From Jannaschia rubra (lineage in GTDB: Bacteria > Pseudomonadota > Alphaproteobacteria > Rhodobacterales > Rhodobacteraceae), in contig NZ_CXPG01000021.1 of assembly GCF_001403735.1 (NCBI RefSeq), positions 310,001-374,000 of the forward strand: a DNA stretch of 64,000 nucleotides. Direction: 5' to 3'. The notes under the pieces are model-generated. The model had not been told where the DNA came from. It saw only the letters and a list, made by a program, of their open reading frames with translations, and made no database searches. This document shows positions 33,860 to 43,952 of this stretch, piece after piece. The position numbers and the translations under genes are program-made. Within the stretch, counting starts at the first letter, position 1; each line of letters begins with the position of its first letter.

Positions 33860-35086
33860 ATGACGGATTACGCGGCAGGCTTGGATTCGGCGCTCAAGGC
33901 GCTTCACGACGAAGGCCGGTATCGGACCTTCATCGACATCGAACGCCGCCGCGGCCACTTCCCCCATGCCGTCTGGACCCGCCCCGACGGGACCGAGAGC
34001 GAGATCACGGTCTGGTGCGGCAACGACTATCTGGGGATGGGGCAGCACCCCGACGTGATCGCCGCGATGCACGACGCGCTCGACGCAACGGGCGCGGGGT
34101 CGGGCGGCACGCGCAACATCAGCGGCACCACGGTCTATCACAAGGCGCTTGAGGCGGAGCTGTCCGACCTTCACGGCAAGGAGGCGGCGCTGGTCTTCAC
34201 CTCCGCCTACATCGCGAACGACGCCACGCTGTCGACCCTGCCCCGGCTGTTTCCGGGCCTCATCATCTATTCCGACGCGCTCAACCACGCCTCGATCATC
34301 GAGGGGGTGCGTCGAAACGGGGGCGAAAAGCGCATCTTCCGCCACAACGACGTGGACCACCTGCGCGAACTGCTGGCCGCCGACGACCCCTCGGCGCCCA
34401 AGGTGATCGTCTTCGAATCGGTCTATTCCATGGACGGCGACTTCGGCCGCATCGGCGAGATCTGTGACCTGGCCGACGAATTTGGCGCGCTGACCTATAT
34501 CGACGAGGTGCACGCCGTGGGCATGTACGGCCCCCGCGGCGCGGGCGTGGCGGAACGCGACCGGCTGATGCACCGCATCGACATCATCAACGGCACGCTG
34601 GCCAAGGCCTACGGCGTGATGGGCGGCTACATCGCCGCCTCGGCCAGAATGTGCGACGCGGTGCGGTCCTATGCGCCGGGTTTCATCTTCACCACCTCGC
34701 TCACGCCTTCGGTCGCGGCGGGGGCGGCGGCCTCGGTGGCGCACCTGAAGCGCGACCAGGCGCTGCGCGACCTGCATCAGGAACGCGCGGCGGTGCTGAA
34801 ACTGCGGCTGCGCGGGCTGGGCCTTCCGATCATCGACCACGGCAGCCACATCGTGCCCGTCCACGTGGGCGATCCGGTCAAGTGCAAGATGATCTCGGAC
34901 CGGCTGCTGACCGACCACGGCGTCTACGTCCAGCCGATCAATTTTCCCACTGTCCCGCGGGGGACGGAGCGTCTGCGGTTCACCCCCTCGCCCGTCCACA
35001 CGCCGCGCATGATCGACGGGCTGATCCGCGCGATGGACGACCTGTGGTCGCATTGTGCGCTGAATCGCGCGCAGGCGGTTGGCTGA
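33860..35086 (+). CDS. hemA: 5-aminolevulinate synthase
   Basis: 408 residues, the Shemin (C4) pathway enzyme that condenses glycine and succinyl-CoA with PLP to make the tetrapyrrole precursor. Family motifs are [13 protein letters not shown] near residue 52, [11 protein letters not shown] near 80, the PLP-phosphate pocket [10 protein letters not shown] near 214, and the PLP lysine in [14 protein letters not shown] near 248. An FnrL-like box and a duplicated ribosome-binding segment lie upstream. No photosynthesis genes are visible in the window, so a second bch-linked copy cannot be assessed. Confidence 0.96.
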   Translation: MTDYAAGLDSALKALHDEGRYRTFIDIERRRGHFPHAVWTRPDGTESEITVWCGNDYLGMGQHPDVIAAMHDALDATGAGSGGTRNISGTTVYHKALEAELSDLHGKEAALVFTSAYIANDATLSTLPRLFPGLIIYSDALNHASIIEGVRRNGGEKRIFRHNDVDHLRELLAADDPSAPKVIVFESVYSMDGDFGRIGEICDLADEFGALTYIDEVHAVGMYGPRGAGVAERDRLMHRIDIINGTLAKAYGVMGGYIAASARMCDAVRSYAPGFIFTTSLTPSVAAGAAASVAHLKRDQALRDLHQERAAVLKLRLRGLGLPIIDHGSHIVPVHVGDPVKCKMISDRLLTDHGVYVQPINFPTVPRGTERLRFTPSPVHTPRMIDGLIRAMDDLWSHCALNRAQAVG

Positions 35087-35103
35087 GCATTCTCGTGCAT
35101 TGT

Positions 35104-35117
35104 GCAGCATATGCTGC
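35104..35117. promoter_or_regulatory. 14-bp perfect palindrome between hemA and rodZ
   Basis: GCAGCATATGCTGC is self-complementary over 14 bp (35104-35117), 18 bp after the hemA stop and about 107 bp before the rodZ ATG, in locally AT-rich DNA. Such symmetry suits a dimeric regulator. It lacks a T-run, so a terminator is unlikely. Confidence 0.4.
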
Positions 35118-35224
35118 TAAGTTAGGGCCAGCAGCAGGCTGTCGGAGCGGAGTCGACGCCTTCATCACAAGCGGAAACGCGCACGAAAACGAGGCGCGTC
35201 CACAATTTACGGGGCAGGCCCATC

Positions 35225-36538
35225 ATGTTTGGCCGGAAGAGCAAGTTTCTCTCCACCGTCGATAATCCGTCGCGCGGATACGACAGTTTCGAAATGCGCC
35301 TCGGCGACGAGATGCGGGGCGAACGCGCCACGCTCGGCAAGTCTCTGCTCGACGTCCAGCGAGAGCTTCGCATCAAGGCCAGCTACATCGCCGCGATCGA
35401 GAACGCCGACCTCTCCGCGTTCGATTCGCTCTCCTTCGTGGCCGGCTACGTCCGCAGCTATGCCCGCTATCTCGACCTCGACCCTGAAACCACCTTCGCC
35501 CGCTTCTGCGAGGAGACGGGCTTCGGCGGCTTTTCCGCCCTGAAGCCCATGGAGTCGGAGGCGTCGCGGCGTGCCGCCGTCTTCGCCCTGAAGCCTTCGA
35601 TCGCCACCAAGGCCCCGGCTCGCAAGATCAAGCCGAGCCCGACCGATCCGCTGATGGGGGCAGGCAACCCCTTCGCCAACAAGTCCCGCCCCGTCTTCGC
35701 CGGGTTCGAGCCGGGGGCCCTCGGCTCCCTCGCCGTCCTGATGGTGCTGATCGGCGGCCTGGGGTATGGCGGCTGGACCGTGGTCAAGGAAATCCAGCGG
35801 GTGCAGGTGGCACCGGTGGAGCAGGCGCCCGACCTGATCGCGGAACTCGACCCGCTGGCGCCCGCGGACGCGGAGCGCGCGGCACCGGACGAGACGGGCG
35901 TTGACGCCCCGGCGCGGGATGCGCTGGCGCGGCTTTACCGTCCGCAGGCGCTCGACGCGCCGATCCTGACCGCGCGCGACGCGCCCATCGCCACGATCCT
36001 GCCGGGCACCGTGGGAGCGTTCGCTTCCGCCGAACCCGCAACGCCCTCGCCGGTCGCAACAGACACCAGCGTCATCAACGCCTCGGTCAACGCCGCCTTG
36101 GCGGAGGCCATGGGCATGGATCCCGAAGAAGCCGAAACCCCCGCCACGCCCCGCGTGCTGGCGCAGGCGCCGGATGCCGTCGTCCTCGTGGCCGTCCGCG
36201 CGGCTTGGGTCCGCGTACGCTCCGCCGAGGGCGCGACGCTGTTCGAGAAGATCCTGGAGCCGGGCGAAACCTATGAGGTGCCTCTCGCCGAAGCCCCCGC
36301 CACCCTGCGCGCGGGCAACTCCGGCGCGGTCTACATGTCCGTCGCGGGCGAGACCTACGGCCCGCTGGCACCCGGTGCGCAGGTCGTGTCCAACGTGGCC
36401 CTGACGGCGGAGGCCGTGCGCGAGAACTATGCCCTCGCCGACCTGGAGGACGACAGCGACCTCGCCCGCGTGGTGGCCGAACTGACCGCGTCGGAACCCG
36501 CGCCCGAGACCGCGGCCGAGACCCCGCCCGCCGAATAA
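35225..36538 (+). CDS. rodZ: RodZ-like cytoskeletal membrane protein (HTH + TM + DUF4115)
   Basis: 437 residues. An N-terminal HTH_25-type domain (about residues 22-90; [35 protein letters not shown]) is followed by a basic linker. A single membrane helix ([21 protein letters not shown], about 160-180), a Pro/Ala-rich periplasmic linker, and a C-terminal DUF4115 domain ([26 protein letters not shown], about 325-400) follow. RodZ links MreB to the membrane and the elongation machinery. The position upstream of ispG is the common arrangement. The linker is longer than in E. coli. Confidence 0.88.
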   Translation: MFGRKSKFLSTVDNPSRGYDSFEMRLGDEMRGERATLGKSLLDVQRELRIKASYIAAIENADLSAFDSLSFVAGYVRSYARYLDLDPETTFARFCEETGFGGFSALKPMESEASRRAAVFALKPSIATKAPARKIKPSPTDPLMGAGNPFANKSRPVFAGFEPGALGSLAVLMVLIGGLGYGGWTVVKEIQRVQVAPVEQAPDLIAELDPLAPADAERAAPDETGVDAPARDALARLYRPQALDAPILTARDAPIATILPGTVGAFASAEPATPSPVATDTSVINASVNAALAEAMGMDPEEAETPATPRVLAQAPDAVVLVAVRAAWVRVRSAEGATLFEKILEPGETYEVPLAEAPATLRAGNSGAVYMSVAGETYGPLAPGAQVVSNVALTAEAVRENYALADLEDDSDLARVVAELTASEPAPETAAETPPAE

Positions 36539-36608
36539 GCGGCCTGGGCGGTTGCGCCCCTGCCCCGCCGGGACTACCTCTGCCGCAATCGCCGTGCCGG
36601 AGGTTTCC

Positions 36609-37739
36609 ATGTCCCAGTCGCTTCATTCCATCCGCCCCTGGCGGCAGATCGACCGGCGCAAGTCGCGGCAGATCATGGTCGGCAACGTCCCCGTGGGGGG
36701 CGACGCGCCGATCACGGTGCAGACGATGACCAACACGCTGACGACCGACGTGGCGGGGACCATCGCGCAGGTTCAGGCCGCTGCCGATGCGGGCGCGGAC
36801 ATCGTGCGCATCTCGGTCCCCGACGAGGCGTCGTCGCGCGCGCTGCGCGAGATCGTGGCCGAGTCGCCGGTGCCCATCGTGGCCGACATCCATTTCCACT
36901 ATCGCCGCGGGATCGAGGCGGCCGAGGCGGGCGCCGCCTGCCTGCGGATCAACCCGGGCAACATCGGATCGGCCGACCGCGTGCGCGAGGTGATTGCCGC
37001 CGCACGCGACTACGGCTGCTCCATCCGCATCGGGGTGAACGCCGGATCGCTGGAGCGGCATCTCTTGGAGAAATACGGCGAGCCCTGCCCCGACGCGATG
37101 ATCGAAAGCGGCCTCGACCATATTCGCATCCTGCAGGACAACGACTTCCACGAGTTCAAGATCAGCTGCAAGGCCAGCGATGTCTTCATGGCCGCCGCCG
37201 CCTATCAGGGCCTGGCCGAAGCGACGGATGCGCCGATCCACCTGGGGATCACCGAAGCGGGCGGGCTGGTCAGCGGCACGATCAAGTCGGCCATCGGGCT
37301 GGGCAACCTGCTTTGGTCGGGCATCGGCGACACGATCCGCGTCAGTCTTTCGGCCGACCCGGTCGAGGAGGTGAAGGTCGGCTACGAGATTCTCAAGTCG
37401 CTCGGCCTGCGCCACCGGGGCGTGAACATCATCAGCTGCCCCTCCTGCGCGCGGCAGGGGTTCGACGTCATCAAGACGGTGGAGAAGCTGGAAAAGCGCC
37501 TCGAACACATCAAGACGCCCATGAGCCTGTCGATCATCGGCTGCGTGGTGAACGGCCCGGGCGAGGCGCTGATGACCGACGTGGGCTTCACCGGCGGCGG
37601 CAGCGGGTCGGGCATGGTCTATCTGGCGGGCAAGCAGTCGCACAAGCTGTCGAACGACCAGATGGTCGACCACATCGTCGAACAGGTCGAGAAGCGCGCC
37701 GCCGCCATCGAGGCCGAGACCGTTCAGGCGGCGGAATAG
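36609..37739 (+). CDS. ispG: 4-hydroxy-3-methylbut-2-enyl diphosphate synthase
   Basis: 376 residues of the MEP isoprenoid pathway enzyme. N-terminal TIM-barrel motifs ([29 protein letters not shown]) and the C-terminal [4Fe-4S] ligands ([13 protein letters not shown] near residue 276 and [13 protein letters not shown] near 313) are complete. It reduces MEcPP to HMBPP. I use ATG 36609 ([25 protein letters not shown]) behind GGAGG rather than an upstream in-frame start. It ends 3 bp from the convergent livM stop. Confidence 0.96.
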   Translation: MSQSLHSIRPWRQIDRRKSRQIMVGNVPVGGDAPITVQTMTNTLTTDVAGTIAQVQAAADAGADIVRISVPDEASSRALREIVAESPVPIVADIHFHYRRGIEAAEAGAACLRINPGNIGSADRVREVIAAARDYGCSIRIGVNAGSLERHLLEKYGEPCPDAMIESGLDHIRILQDNDFHEFKISCKASDVFMAAAAYQGLAEATDAPIHLGITEAGGLVSGTIKSAIGLGNLLWSGIGDTIRVSLSADPVEEVKVGYEILKSLGLRHRGVNIISCPSCARQGFDVIKTVEKLEKRLEHIKTPMSLSIIGCVVNGPGEALMTDVGFTGGGSGSGMVYLAGKQSHKLSNDQMVDHIVEQVEKRAAAIEAETVQAAE

Positions 37740-37742
37740 CCC

Positions 37743-39035
37743 CTATTTCTCGGGCAGCAGGCCGCGCGGCGAGAATCGCAGCACCAGAAGCAGCACCAGC
37801 CCCATCGTCAAAAGCCGCATGTGCGCCGCCGCGTCCTGCAGATGGGCCTTGAGCCAGCTTCCGTCCGCCATGCCCGCCGTGATCCCCTGCATCAGGAGCG
37901 CGCCCAAAGGCTCCACCTGCACCCAGAGCCACCAGACGAGGAAGCCGCCCAGAACGGCGCCCCAGTTGTTGCCCGACCCGCCCACGATGACCATGACCCA
38001 GATCAGGAAGGTATAACGCAGCGGCTGATAGGTGCCCGGCGTCAGCTGCCCGTCGAGCGTCGTCATCATCGCGCCCGCCATGCCGACGACCGCGCTGCCC
38101 AGGATGAAGATCTGCAAGTGCCGCCGCGTGACGTCCTTGCCCATCGCCTCCGCCGCGACCTCGTTGTCGCGGATGGCGCGCATCATCCGTCCCCAGGGCG
38201 AGGCCAGCGCCGCCTGGGTCAGCCAGATCAGGACGAGCAGGACCACGCCGAACAGCCCCGCATAGGCCAGCTTCACCGCGATTGTGGAGCCCGTCACCGG
38301 GTCCATCCCGAACTCCGTCACGACCTCGCGGAACGCGGGGGAGGCCTGCAGGTCCACCTCGTAGGGCACGGGGCGCGGCAGGCCGATCACGTTCTTGACG
38401 CCGCGCGCCATCCAGTCCTCGTTCTTGAGGACGGCAATGATGATCTCCGCGATGCCGAGCGTGGCGATGGCCAGGTAGTCCGATCGCAGCCCGAGGGCCG
38501 TCTTGCCGATGATCCAGGCCGCTCCCGCCGCGAGCAACCCGCCCACGGGCCAGGCCAGCAGCACGGGCAGGCCCAGCCCGCCGATGTTGCCGGCGCGCGC
38601 GGGGTTCACCGCCTCGACCGCCGCGACGCCGGGGTCGAGGACCGCGCGGAACAGGAAGAACCCCGCGAACAGGATCGCCGCGACCACCCAGCCGCGATAG
38701 CGCCGCAGCCGAGTCCAGGCGAGGATGGCGGCCAGAATGGTGGCCCCGCCCAAGGCCAGCGCGGCCGCGATGCGCAGCCCTCCGGCCGAAAGCGCCTCGG
38801 TGTTTGGCACGGAGGCAACCAGAACCGTCGCCAGCCCGCCCAGGGCCACGAACCCCATGACGCCCACGTTGAACAGGCCGGCATAGCCCCACTGCATGTT
38901 CACGCCCAAGGCCATGATCGCGCTGATCAGGCCCATGTTGAAGATGGTCAGCGCCACGTTCCACGACTGGACGAAGCCCGTGCCGATGAACAGAAGCGCC
39001 ACGAAGGCAAACAGCAGGATCGCACGCATGTTCAT
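37743..39035 (-). CDS. livM: branched-chain amino-acid-type ABC permease LivM
   Basis: 430 residues with 9-11 membrane helices. LivM features are MQWGYAGLFNVGVMGFVALGG near residue 48, ALGLRSDYLAIATLGIAEII near 180 and the EAA-like loop WGRMMRAIRDNEVAAEAMGKD near 276. The insertion between helices (about residues 85-160) makes it longer than E. coli LivM but within the range for this group. It starts overlapping the livH stop (ATGA). With LivH it forms the membrane channel of the high-affinity transporter. Confidence 0.9.
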   Translation of the reverse strand: MNMRAILLFAFVALLFIGTGFVQSWNVALTIFNMGLISAIMALGVNMQWGYAGLFNVGVMGFVALGGLATVLVASVPNTEALSAGGLRIAAALALGGATILAAILAWTRLRRYRGWVVAAILFAGFFLFRAVLDPGVAAVEAVNPARAGNIGGLGLPVLLAWPVGGLLAAGAAWIIGKTALGLRSDYLAIATLGIAEIIIAVLKNEDWMARGVKNVIGLPRPVPYEVDLQASPAFREVVTEFGMDPVTGSTIAVKLAYAGLFGVVLLVLIWLTQAALASPWGRMMRAIRDNEVAAEAMGKDVTRRHLQIFILGSAVVGMAGAMMTTLDGQLTPGTYQPLRYTFLIWVMVIVGGSGNNWGAVLGGFLVWWLWVQVEPLGALLMQGITAGMADGSWLKAHLQDAAAHMRLLTMGLVLLLVLRFSPRGLLPEK

Positions 39036-40042
39036 ACCGATTTCCCCGCGAACAGGCCCGTGGGCCGGAACAGAAGCACGATGATCAGGATGACGAAGCT
39101 GACCGCGAACTTGTAGTCGGTGGACAGAAGCTGGACGAGACCGTCAGGCTCCAGCGCCTCCGGCATGAGGTATCCGAGCACCTTCTTGAGCGGATAGGTG
39201 ATCGTCACCTCGGCAAAGGCGATGACGAAGCCGCCCGCGATGGCGCCCAGCGGACTGCCCAGCCCGCCGACGATGGCCGCGGCGAAAATGGGCAGCAGAA
39301 GCTGGAAATAGGTGAAGGGCTTGAACGATTTGTCGAGGCCGTAGAGCGTGCCCGCGATGGTCGCCAGCGCCGCCACGATCAGCCAAGTATAGACGACGAC
39401 CCGTTCGGGGTTGATCCCCGACAGAAGGGCCAGATCCTCGTTGTCGGAATAGGCACGCATCGACTTGCCCGTCCGCGTCCTGTTCAGGAACCAGAACAGG
39501 ACGACGACGACGATGACGGCGACCACGACGGTGATGCCCTGCGTCGTCTTGATCGCCAGCCCCTCCTCCAGCCCCGTCATCTCCTTGAAGTCACGGGCCG
39601 AAATCAGGAACCGTTCGCCGTCTGCGAACGACTGGTCGTCCACCCCGATGATGAACCGCACCAGCCCGTTGTAGACGAACATCACGCCCAGCGACGCGAT
39701 GACGAAGATCACCGGCGCGGCCTTCTTGGCGCGGTAGAACCGATAGACCGCCCGGTCCGTCAACAGGACCAGCACGGCGCAGGCCGCGATCCCGACCGGC
39801 AACGCCAGCAGCGCCGTGGGCAAGGGGCCGAAGCCGATGCCCGCCGACTGGAGCCCCCAGGTCGTCAGGATCACCGCCATGGTCCCGAAGGCCATCGTGT
39901 CGCCATGGGCGAAGTTGGAGAACCGCAGGATCCCGTAGATCAGCGTCACCCCGAGCGCGCCGAGCGCAAGCTGCGCGCCATAAGCCGCGCCGGGCACCAG
40001 GACGAAATTGGCGAAGGCGACGAGGGCGTCGAGGGGTTCCAT
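39032..40042 (-). CDS. livH: branched-chain amino-acid-type ABC permease LivH
   Basis: 336 residues, eight or so helices. The family start is present (QLALGALGVTLIYGILRFSNFAHGDTMAFG near residue 23), the EAA-like loop is TRTGKSMRAYSDNEDLALLSGINPERVV near 190, and the terminal FVILIIVLLFRPTGLFAG is typical. It precedes livM with an ATGA overlap and follows livF by 73 bp. The substrate is probably leucine/isoleucine/valine or another amide compound; urea transporters (UrtB) are similar. Confidence 0.9.
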   Translation of the reverse strand: MEPLDALVAFANFVLVPGAAYGAQLALGALGVTLIYGILRFSNFAHGDTMAFGTMAVILTTWGLQSAGIGFGPLPTALLALPVGIAACAVLVLLTDRAVYRFYRAKKAAPVIFVIASLGVMFVYNGLVRFIIGVDDQSFADGERFLISARDFKEMTGLEEGLAIKTTQGITVVVAVIVVVVLFWFLNRTRTGKSMRAYSDNEDLALLSGINPERVVVYTWLIVAALATIAGTLYGLDKSFKPFTYFQLLLPIFAAAIVGGLGSPLGAIAGGFVIAFAEVTITYPLKKVLGYLMPEALEPDGLVQLLSTDYKFAVSFVILIIVLLFRPTGLFAGKSV

Positions 40043-40115
40043 CAGGCAGCCCTCCGGCCCGCGCCGCGGTCGAATGCGGGCGCCGCCGGGATAGCAATCG
40101 TCACTTCAGACATCC

Positions 40116-40940
40116 TCATCCCCCCAGGAACGACCGCCGGACCTCGTCGTCCGCCAGCAGTTCCTTTCCCGTGCCGGTATGGGCGTTCGCCCCCTGCACC
40201 AGCACATATCCCCGATCCGCGATCTCCAGCGCCTGACGGGCGTTCTGTTCCACCATCAAGATGGGGATGCCCGTCCGCGACACCTCGATGATGCGGTCGA
40301 ACAGCTCGTCCATGACGATGGGCGACACACCCGCCGTCGGCTCGTCCAGCATCAGCACCTTGGGTTTCGTCATCAACGCGCGCCCCACGGCGACCTGCTG
40401 GCGCTGGCCGCCGGACAATTCGCCCGCCGGCTGCCGGCGCTTGTCCTTCAGGATGGGGAACAGGTCGTAGATCTGCGCCATCGTATCGCGGAAGTCGTCG
40501 CGCCGGATGAAGGCGCCCATCTCAAGGTTCTCCTCGACCGTGAGCGAGGTGAAGATGTTGGACGTCTGCGGCACGAAGCCCATGCCGCGCACCACGCGAT
40601 CCTGTGGCGACAGGGCGGTGATGTCCTCGCCGTCGAGCCGCACGCTGCCGCGTTTCAGGTTCAGCATGCCGAAGATGGCCTTCATGGCGGTGGACTTGCC
40701 CGCGCCGTTCGGGCCCACGATCACCGCGATCTCACCCGGATCGACGGCGATGGTGCAGTCGTGCAGGATGTCCGGCCCGCTGCCGTAGCCGCCGGTCATG
40801 CTGTCCCCGATCAGGAAGGCATTGGCGGTCGTCACGCGGTCCGCCGGCGCCTTGCCCCGGACCATGGTGCCGCCGCCGGCGCGGGTGATCGACCGGTCCT
40901 TGTTGCCGCGGTCGTCCTGATAGGCGTTCCCGCCGCTCAT
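40116..40940 (-). CDS. livF: branched-chain amino-acid-type ABC ATPase LivF, extended N-terminus
   Basis: 274 residues. About 45 residues (MSGGNAYQDDRGNKDRSITRAGGG...) precede the usual start of the ABC domain (FLIGDSMTGGYGSGPDILHD). Walker A is GPNGAGKST (near residue 77), the signature is LSGGQRQQVAVGRAL, and Walker B is VLMLDEPTAGVSP. An in-frame ATG at residue 26 (MVRGKAPADR) is a possible alternative start. The first start overlaps the livG stop (ATGA), which supports the longer protein. Confidence 0.88.
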   Translation of the reverse strand: MSGGNAYQDDRGNKDRSITRAGGGTMVRGKAPADRVTTANAFLIGDSMTGGYGSGPDILHDCTIAVDPGEIAVIVGPNGAGKSTAMKAIFGMLNLKRGSVRLDGEDITALSPQDRVVRGMGFVPQTSNIFTSLTVEENLEMGAFIRRDDFRDTMAQIYDLFPILKDKRRQPAGELSGGQRQQVAVGRALMTKPKVLMLDEPTAGVSPIVMDELFDRIIEVSRTGIPILMVEQNARQALEIADRGYVLVQGANAHTGTGKELLADDEVRRSFLGG

Positions 40941-41743
40941 GCCCCGGCCTCCGCAAGCTGGTCCCGGTTCTTGAGACCGGTGCCCAGATAGGCCTCGATC
41001 ACATGCTCGTTCGCCTTGATCTCGGCCAGAGAGCCTTCGGCCAGCACCTTGCCCTCGGCCATGCAGATGACATGGTCGCTGATCCGGCCGATGAAATCCA
41101 TGTCGTGCTCGATCACGACGAAGGTATAGTCGCGCTCCCTGTTCAGACGGACGATGGCGTCACCGATGGTGTTGAGCAGGGTGCGGTTCACGCCCGCGCC
41201 CACCTCGTCCAGGAACACGATGCGCGCGTCCACCATCATGGTGCGCCCCAGCTCCAGCAGCTTCTTCTGGCCGCCCGATACCTGCCCGGCCTTCTGGTCC
41301 GCCAGATGCGTGATGGTCAGGAACTCCAGCACCTCGTCCGCCTTGGCGCGCAGGGCACGCTCCTCCTCCGCGATGCGGCGGCGGCCGAACCAGGTGTTCC
41401 AGAGCCGCTCGCCCGACTGGTCGCCCGGCACCATCATCAGGTTCTCGCGGCATGTCATGGAACTGAACTCATGCGCGATCTGGAACGTCCGCAGCACGCC
41501 CTTGTGGAACAGCTCATGCGGCGGCAGGCCCGTGATGTCCTCGACCCGGTCGCCATCCATCCGCATGGTGACGCGCCCCGAGGTCGGTGGAAGAACGCCC
41601 GCGATCACGTTGAAAAGTGTGGTCTTTCCCGCGCCATTGGGCCCGATCAGCCCGGTGATCGACCCCGGTTCGATCCGCAGGCTGGCGCCATCCACGGCGT
41701 GGAACCCGCCGAAATGGCGATGCAGGTCATGGACCTCGATCAT
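40937..41743 (-). CDS. livG: branched-chain amino-acid-type ABC ATPase LivG
   Basis: 268 residues. Walker A is GPNGAGKTTLFNVIAG near residue 37, the signature VSGGQKKLLELGRTMM near 152, and Walker B IVFLDEVGAGVN near 174. Walker B reads DEVGAGVN where most LivG proteins have DEPAAGLN, a variant worth noting although the catalytic Glu is kept. It is the first transporter gene after the binding-protein gene on this strand, with a strong hairpin between them. Confidence 0.9.
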   Translation of the reverse strand: MIEVHDLHRHFGGFHAVDGASLRIEPGSITGLIGPNGAGKTTLFNVIAGVLPPTSGRVTMRMDGDRVEDITGLPPHELFHKGVLRTFQIAHEFSSMTCRENLMMVPGDQSGERLWNTWFGRRRIAEEERALRAKADEVLEFLTITHLADQKAGQVSGGQKKLLELGRTMMVDARIVFLDEVGAGVNRTLLNTIGDAIVRLNRERDYTFVVIEHDMDFIGRISDHVICMAEGKVLAEGSLAEIKANEHVIEAYLGTGLKNRDQLAEAGA

Positions 41744-41790
41744 CTGTCTTCCCCAGTCTCGGACCCGGTTTTCCGGTGCCCGTCATTGGA

Positions 41791-41815
41791 ACGGCCCCGG
41801 TCTGTCCGGGGCCGT
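41791..41815 (-). terminator. strong hairpin between the liv binding-protein gene and livG
   Basis: A perfect 10-bp stem (ACGGCCCCGG at 41791-41800 with CCGGGGCCGT at 41806-41815) and a 5-nt loop. No T-run follows on the minus strand. In binding-protein operons such hairpins act as partial terminators or 3' mRNA protectors, which would let the binding protein be made in excess of LivG/F/H/M. Confidence 0.65.
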
Positions 41816-41832
41816 CCGTCATTCCCTGGCGA

Positions 41833-43020
41833 TCAGCGGTAGCCTTCGACCACCATCTCGCCGTTCTCGAAGCCCACGACGCGGTAGTTGCCCGCCGACT
41901 CGCCCGGCTCGATCAGTTCGACCGCCGAGGCGCCGACATAGTCGACGTCGCCGCCCTCCTGCAGGATCTGCAGCGCCTTCTCCAACTCGCCCGGCAGGAT
42001 CTGCTCGCCCGGCGCATTGGCCACATCCATAACCGATTCCTTCCAGGCCGCCGGATCGGTCGAACCCGCCGCCTGCATCGCCAGCATCATCAGCGCCGCC
42101 GCGTCATAGGATTCCGCCGAGAAAGCCGAGGTGCCGTCATAGCCTTCCTCGGTCGCCATGTCCTGATAGAGCTTCGCACCCTCGCTGTCGGTGCCCGGGT
42201 TGTCGCCGGAGGATCCGTCGATCTCGGACCCGAAGTTGTCGACCAGCGCCTGCGCAATCATGCCGTCGGGAAAGTGGAACGTGTCGAATGCGCCGGAGTC
42301 GAGCGCCGCGCGCACGATGCCCGACCCGCCCTGATCGACGTAGCCCGCGACGACCAGACGGTCGCCCCCGGCAGCGGCGAGCGCCCCCACTTCGGCGGAG
42401 TAGTCGGCCTTGCCGTCCTCATGCGCGGCGGAAATCGTGACCGTGCCGCCCGCTTCCTCGTAGGCCGACTGGAACGCGTCGGCCAGACCCTTGCCGTAGT
42501 CGTTGTTGGTATAGGTCACGGCAACCGTCTCGATGCCCTTCTCCATCAGGATGTCGCTGATGATCTGGCCCTGCCGCGCGTCCGACGGGGCTGTGCGGAA
42601 GAACAGACCGTTGTCCTCGGCCGCCGTCAGGCCCGGGCTGGTGGCCGAGGGCGAGATCACGACGACGCCGTTGGGCACGGCCACGTTCGACAGGATCGCG
42701 CCGGTCACGCCGGAACAGTCCGCCCCCATGATGCCCACTACGCCGTCGCCCGTCACCAGACGCTCCGCCGCGGCGGTTGCGGCGGCCGCGTCCACACAGG
42801 TCGAGTCGCCCGTCACCGCCTCGACCGTGGTGCCGCCCAACAGCGCGCCGGATTCGTTGACTTCGGCGATGGCGAGTTTCGCGCCCGACTCCATGCCGGG
42901 GGCCAGCGACTCCAGCGGCCCCGTGTATCCGAGGATAATGCCGAGCTTGACGGTGTCGTCCTGGGCGAACGCACTCGTGGCGACGAGCGTCGCCGCCGAC
43001 GCCAGCACAAACTTCTTCAT
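41833..43020 (-). CDS. branched-chain amino-acid-type periplasmic binding protein
   Basis: 395 residues with signal peptide MKKFVLASAATLVATSAFA-Q. The mature protein is a type I (Leu/Ile/Val, amide) periplasmic binding protein: VKLGIILGYTGPLESLAPGMESG near residue 24, VVISPSATSPGLT near 137, TYTNNDYGKGLADAF near 182. It delivers substrate to LivHM. ATG 43020 has AGGGAG upstream. Conserved Cys (TCVDAA, GADCSG) may be disulphide-bonded. The exact ligand is not predictable. Confidence 0.9.
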   Translation of the reverse strand: MKKFVLASAATLVATSAFAQDDTVKLGIILGYTGPLESLAPGMESGAKLAIAEVNESGALLGGTTVEAVTGDSTCVDAAAATAAAERLVTGDGVVGIMGADCSGVTGAILSNVAVPNGVVVISPSATSPGLTAAEDNGLFFRTAPSDARQGQIISDILMEKGIETVAVTYTNNDYGKGLADAFQSAYEEAGGTVTISAAHEDGKADYSAEVGALAAAGGDRLVVAGYVDQGGSGIVRAALDSGAFDTFHFPDGMIAQALVDNFGSEIDGSSGDNPGTDSEGAKLYQDMATEEGYDGTSAFSAESYDAAALMMLAMQAAGSTDPAAWKESVMDVANAPGEQILPGELEKALQILQEGGDVDYVGASAVELIEPGESAGNYRVVGFENGEMVVEGYR

Positions 43021-43121
43021 GGTTTTCTCCCTGTTGCCGGGCCCTTCGCGGACCCTTGCCGACGAAACCCTAGGATGGGATTCTGCGGTTGAAAAGGGCC
43101 GATCCGGTCCCGCAGGGGAAT

Positions 43122-43952
43122 CTAGGCGACGGTCACGCCACGTCGGCCCGCCAGATCGACGAAGAACTGCCACGCCACCCGCCCCGACCGCGAGCCGCGC
43201 GTTGCCTGCCACTCGATCGCCTCGGCGCGCAGGGTGGCATCGTCGATGTCGATGCCCCAGGCGTCGCAATATCCACGGATCATCGCCAGATAGGCGTCCT
43301 GATCGCAGGCATGGAACCCCAGCCACAGACCGAAACGGTCGGACAGGGACACCTTCTCCTCGACCGCCTCGGCCGGGTTGATGGCGCTGCCGCGCTCGTT
43401 CTCGATCATGTCCCGGGGCATCAGATGGCGGCGGTTGGATGTGGCGTAGAAGACCACGTTGTCCGGCCGCCCCTCGATCCCTCCGTCAAGCACCGCCTTC
43501 AGCGATTTGTAGGCCGCGTCGTCGTGGCTGAAGCTCAGGTCGTCGCAATGCATGACGAAACGGTGCGGCGCGTCCCGCAGCACCGACAGAAGCGTGCCGA
43601 CGGTATGGATATCCTCGCGCTGAAGCTCCACCAGCTTGAGGCCGGTCGCTTGAAGTTCGCCGTGGATTGCCTTGACAAGGCTGGATTTTCCCATTCCCCG
43701 CGCGCCCCAGAGCAAGGCGTTGTTCGCCGGCAGGCCATGCGCGAAGCGGCGGGTGTTTTCCAGGAGCGTATCCCGCGCCCGGTCGATGCCGAGAAGCAAT
43801 TCCAGCGGGATGCGGTTCACCCGCTCCACCGGGATCAGGCGGTCGGGCGCGGTGTCCCAGACATAGGCCGACACCTGCCAGTCGGGCGCGGCCGCAGGCG
43901 CGGGGGCCAGGCGTTCCAGCGCGGCGGCGATGCGCTCCAGCGGGTCGGTCAA
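43122..43952 (-). CDS. DUF815-type AAA ATPase, TTG start overlapping tatC
   Basis: 276 residues with Walker A WGARGMGKSSLVKAIH near residue 88, Walker B RFVMHCDDLSF near 133 and sensor-like YATSNRRHLMPRDM near 165. It belongs to the DUF815 AAA+ family, whose role is poorly defined. The only suitable start is TTG at 43952 (TDPLERIAAALERL), which overlaps the tatC stop, so its translation depends on tatC. Last gene of the tatABC group. A link to Tat export is suggested by position alone. Confidence 0.82.
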   Translation of the reverse strand: MTDPLERIAAALERLAPAPAAAPDWQVSAYVWDTAPDRLIPVERVNRIPLELLLGIDRARDTLLENTRRFAHGLPANNALLWGARGMGKSSLVKAIHGELQATGLKLVELQREDIHTVGTLLSVLRDAPHRFVMHCDDLSFSHDDAAYKSLKAVLDGGIEGRPDNVVFYATSNRRHLMPRDMIENERGSAINPAEAVEEKVSLSDRFGLWLGFHACDQDAYLAMIRGYCDAWGIDIDDATLRAEAIEWQATRGSRSGRVAWQFFVDLAGRRGVTVA

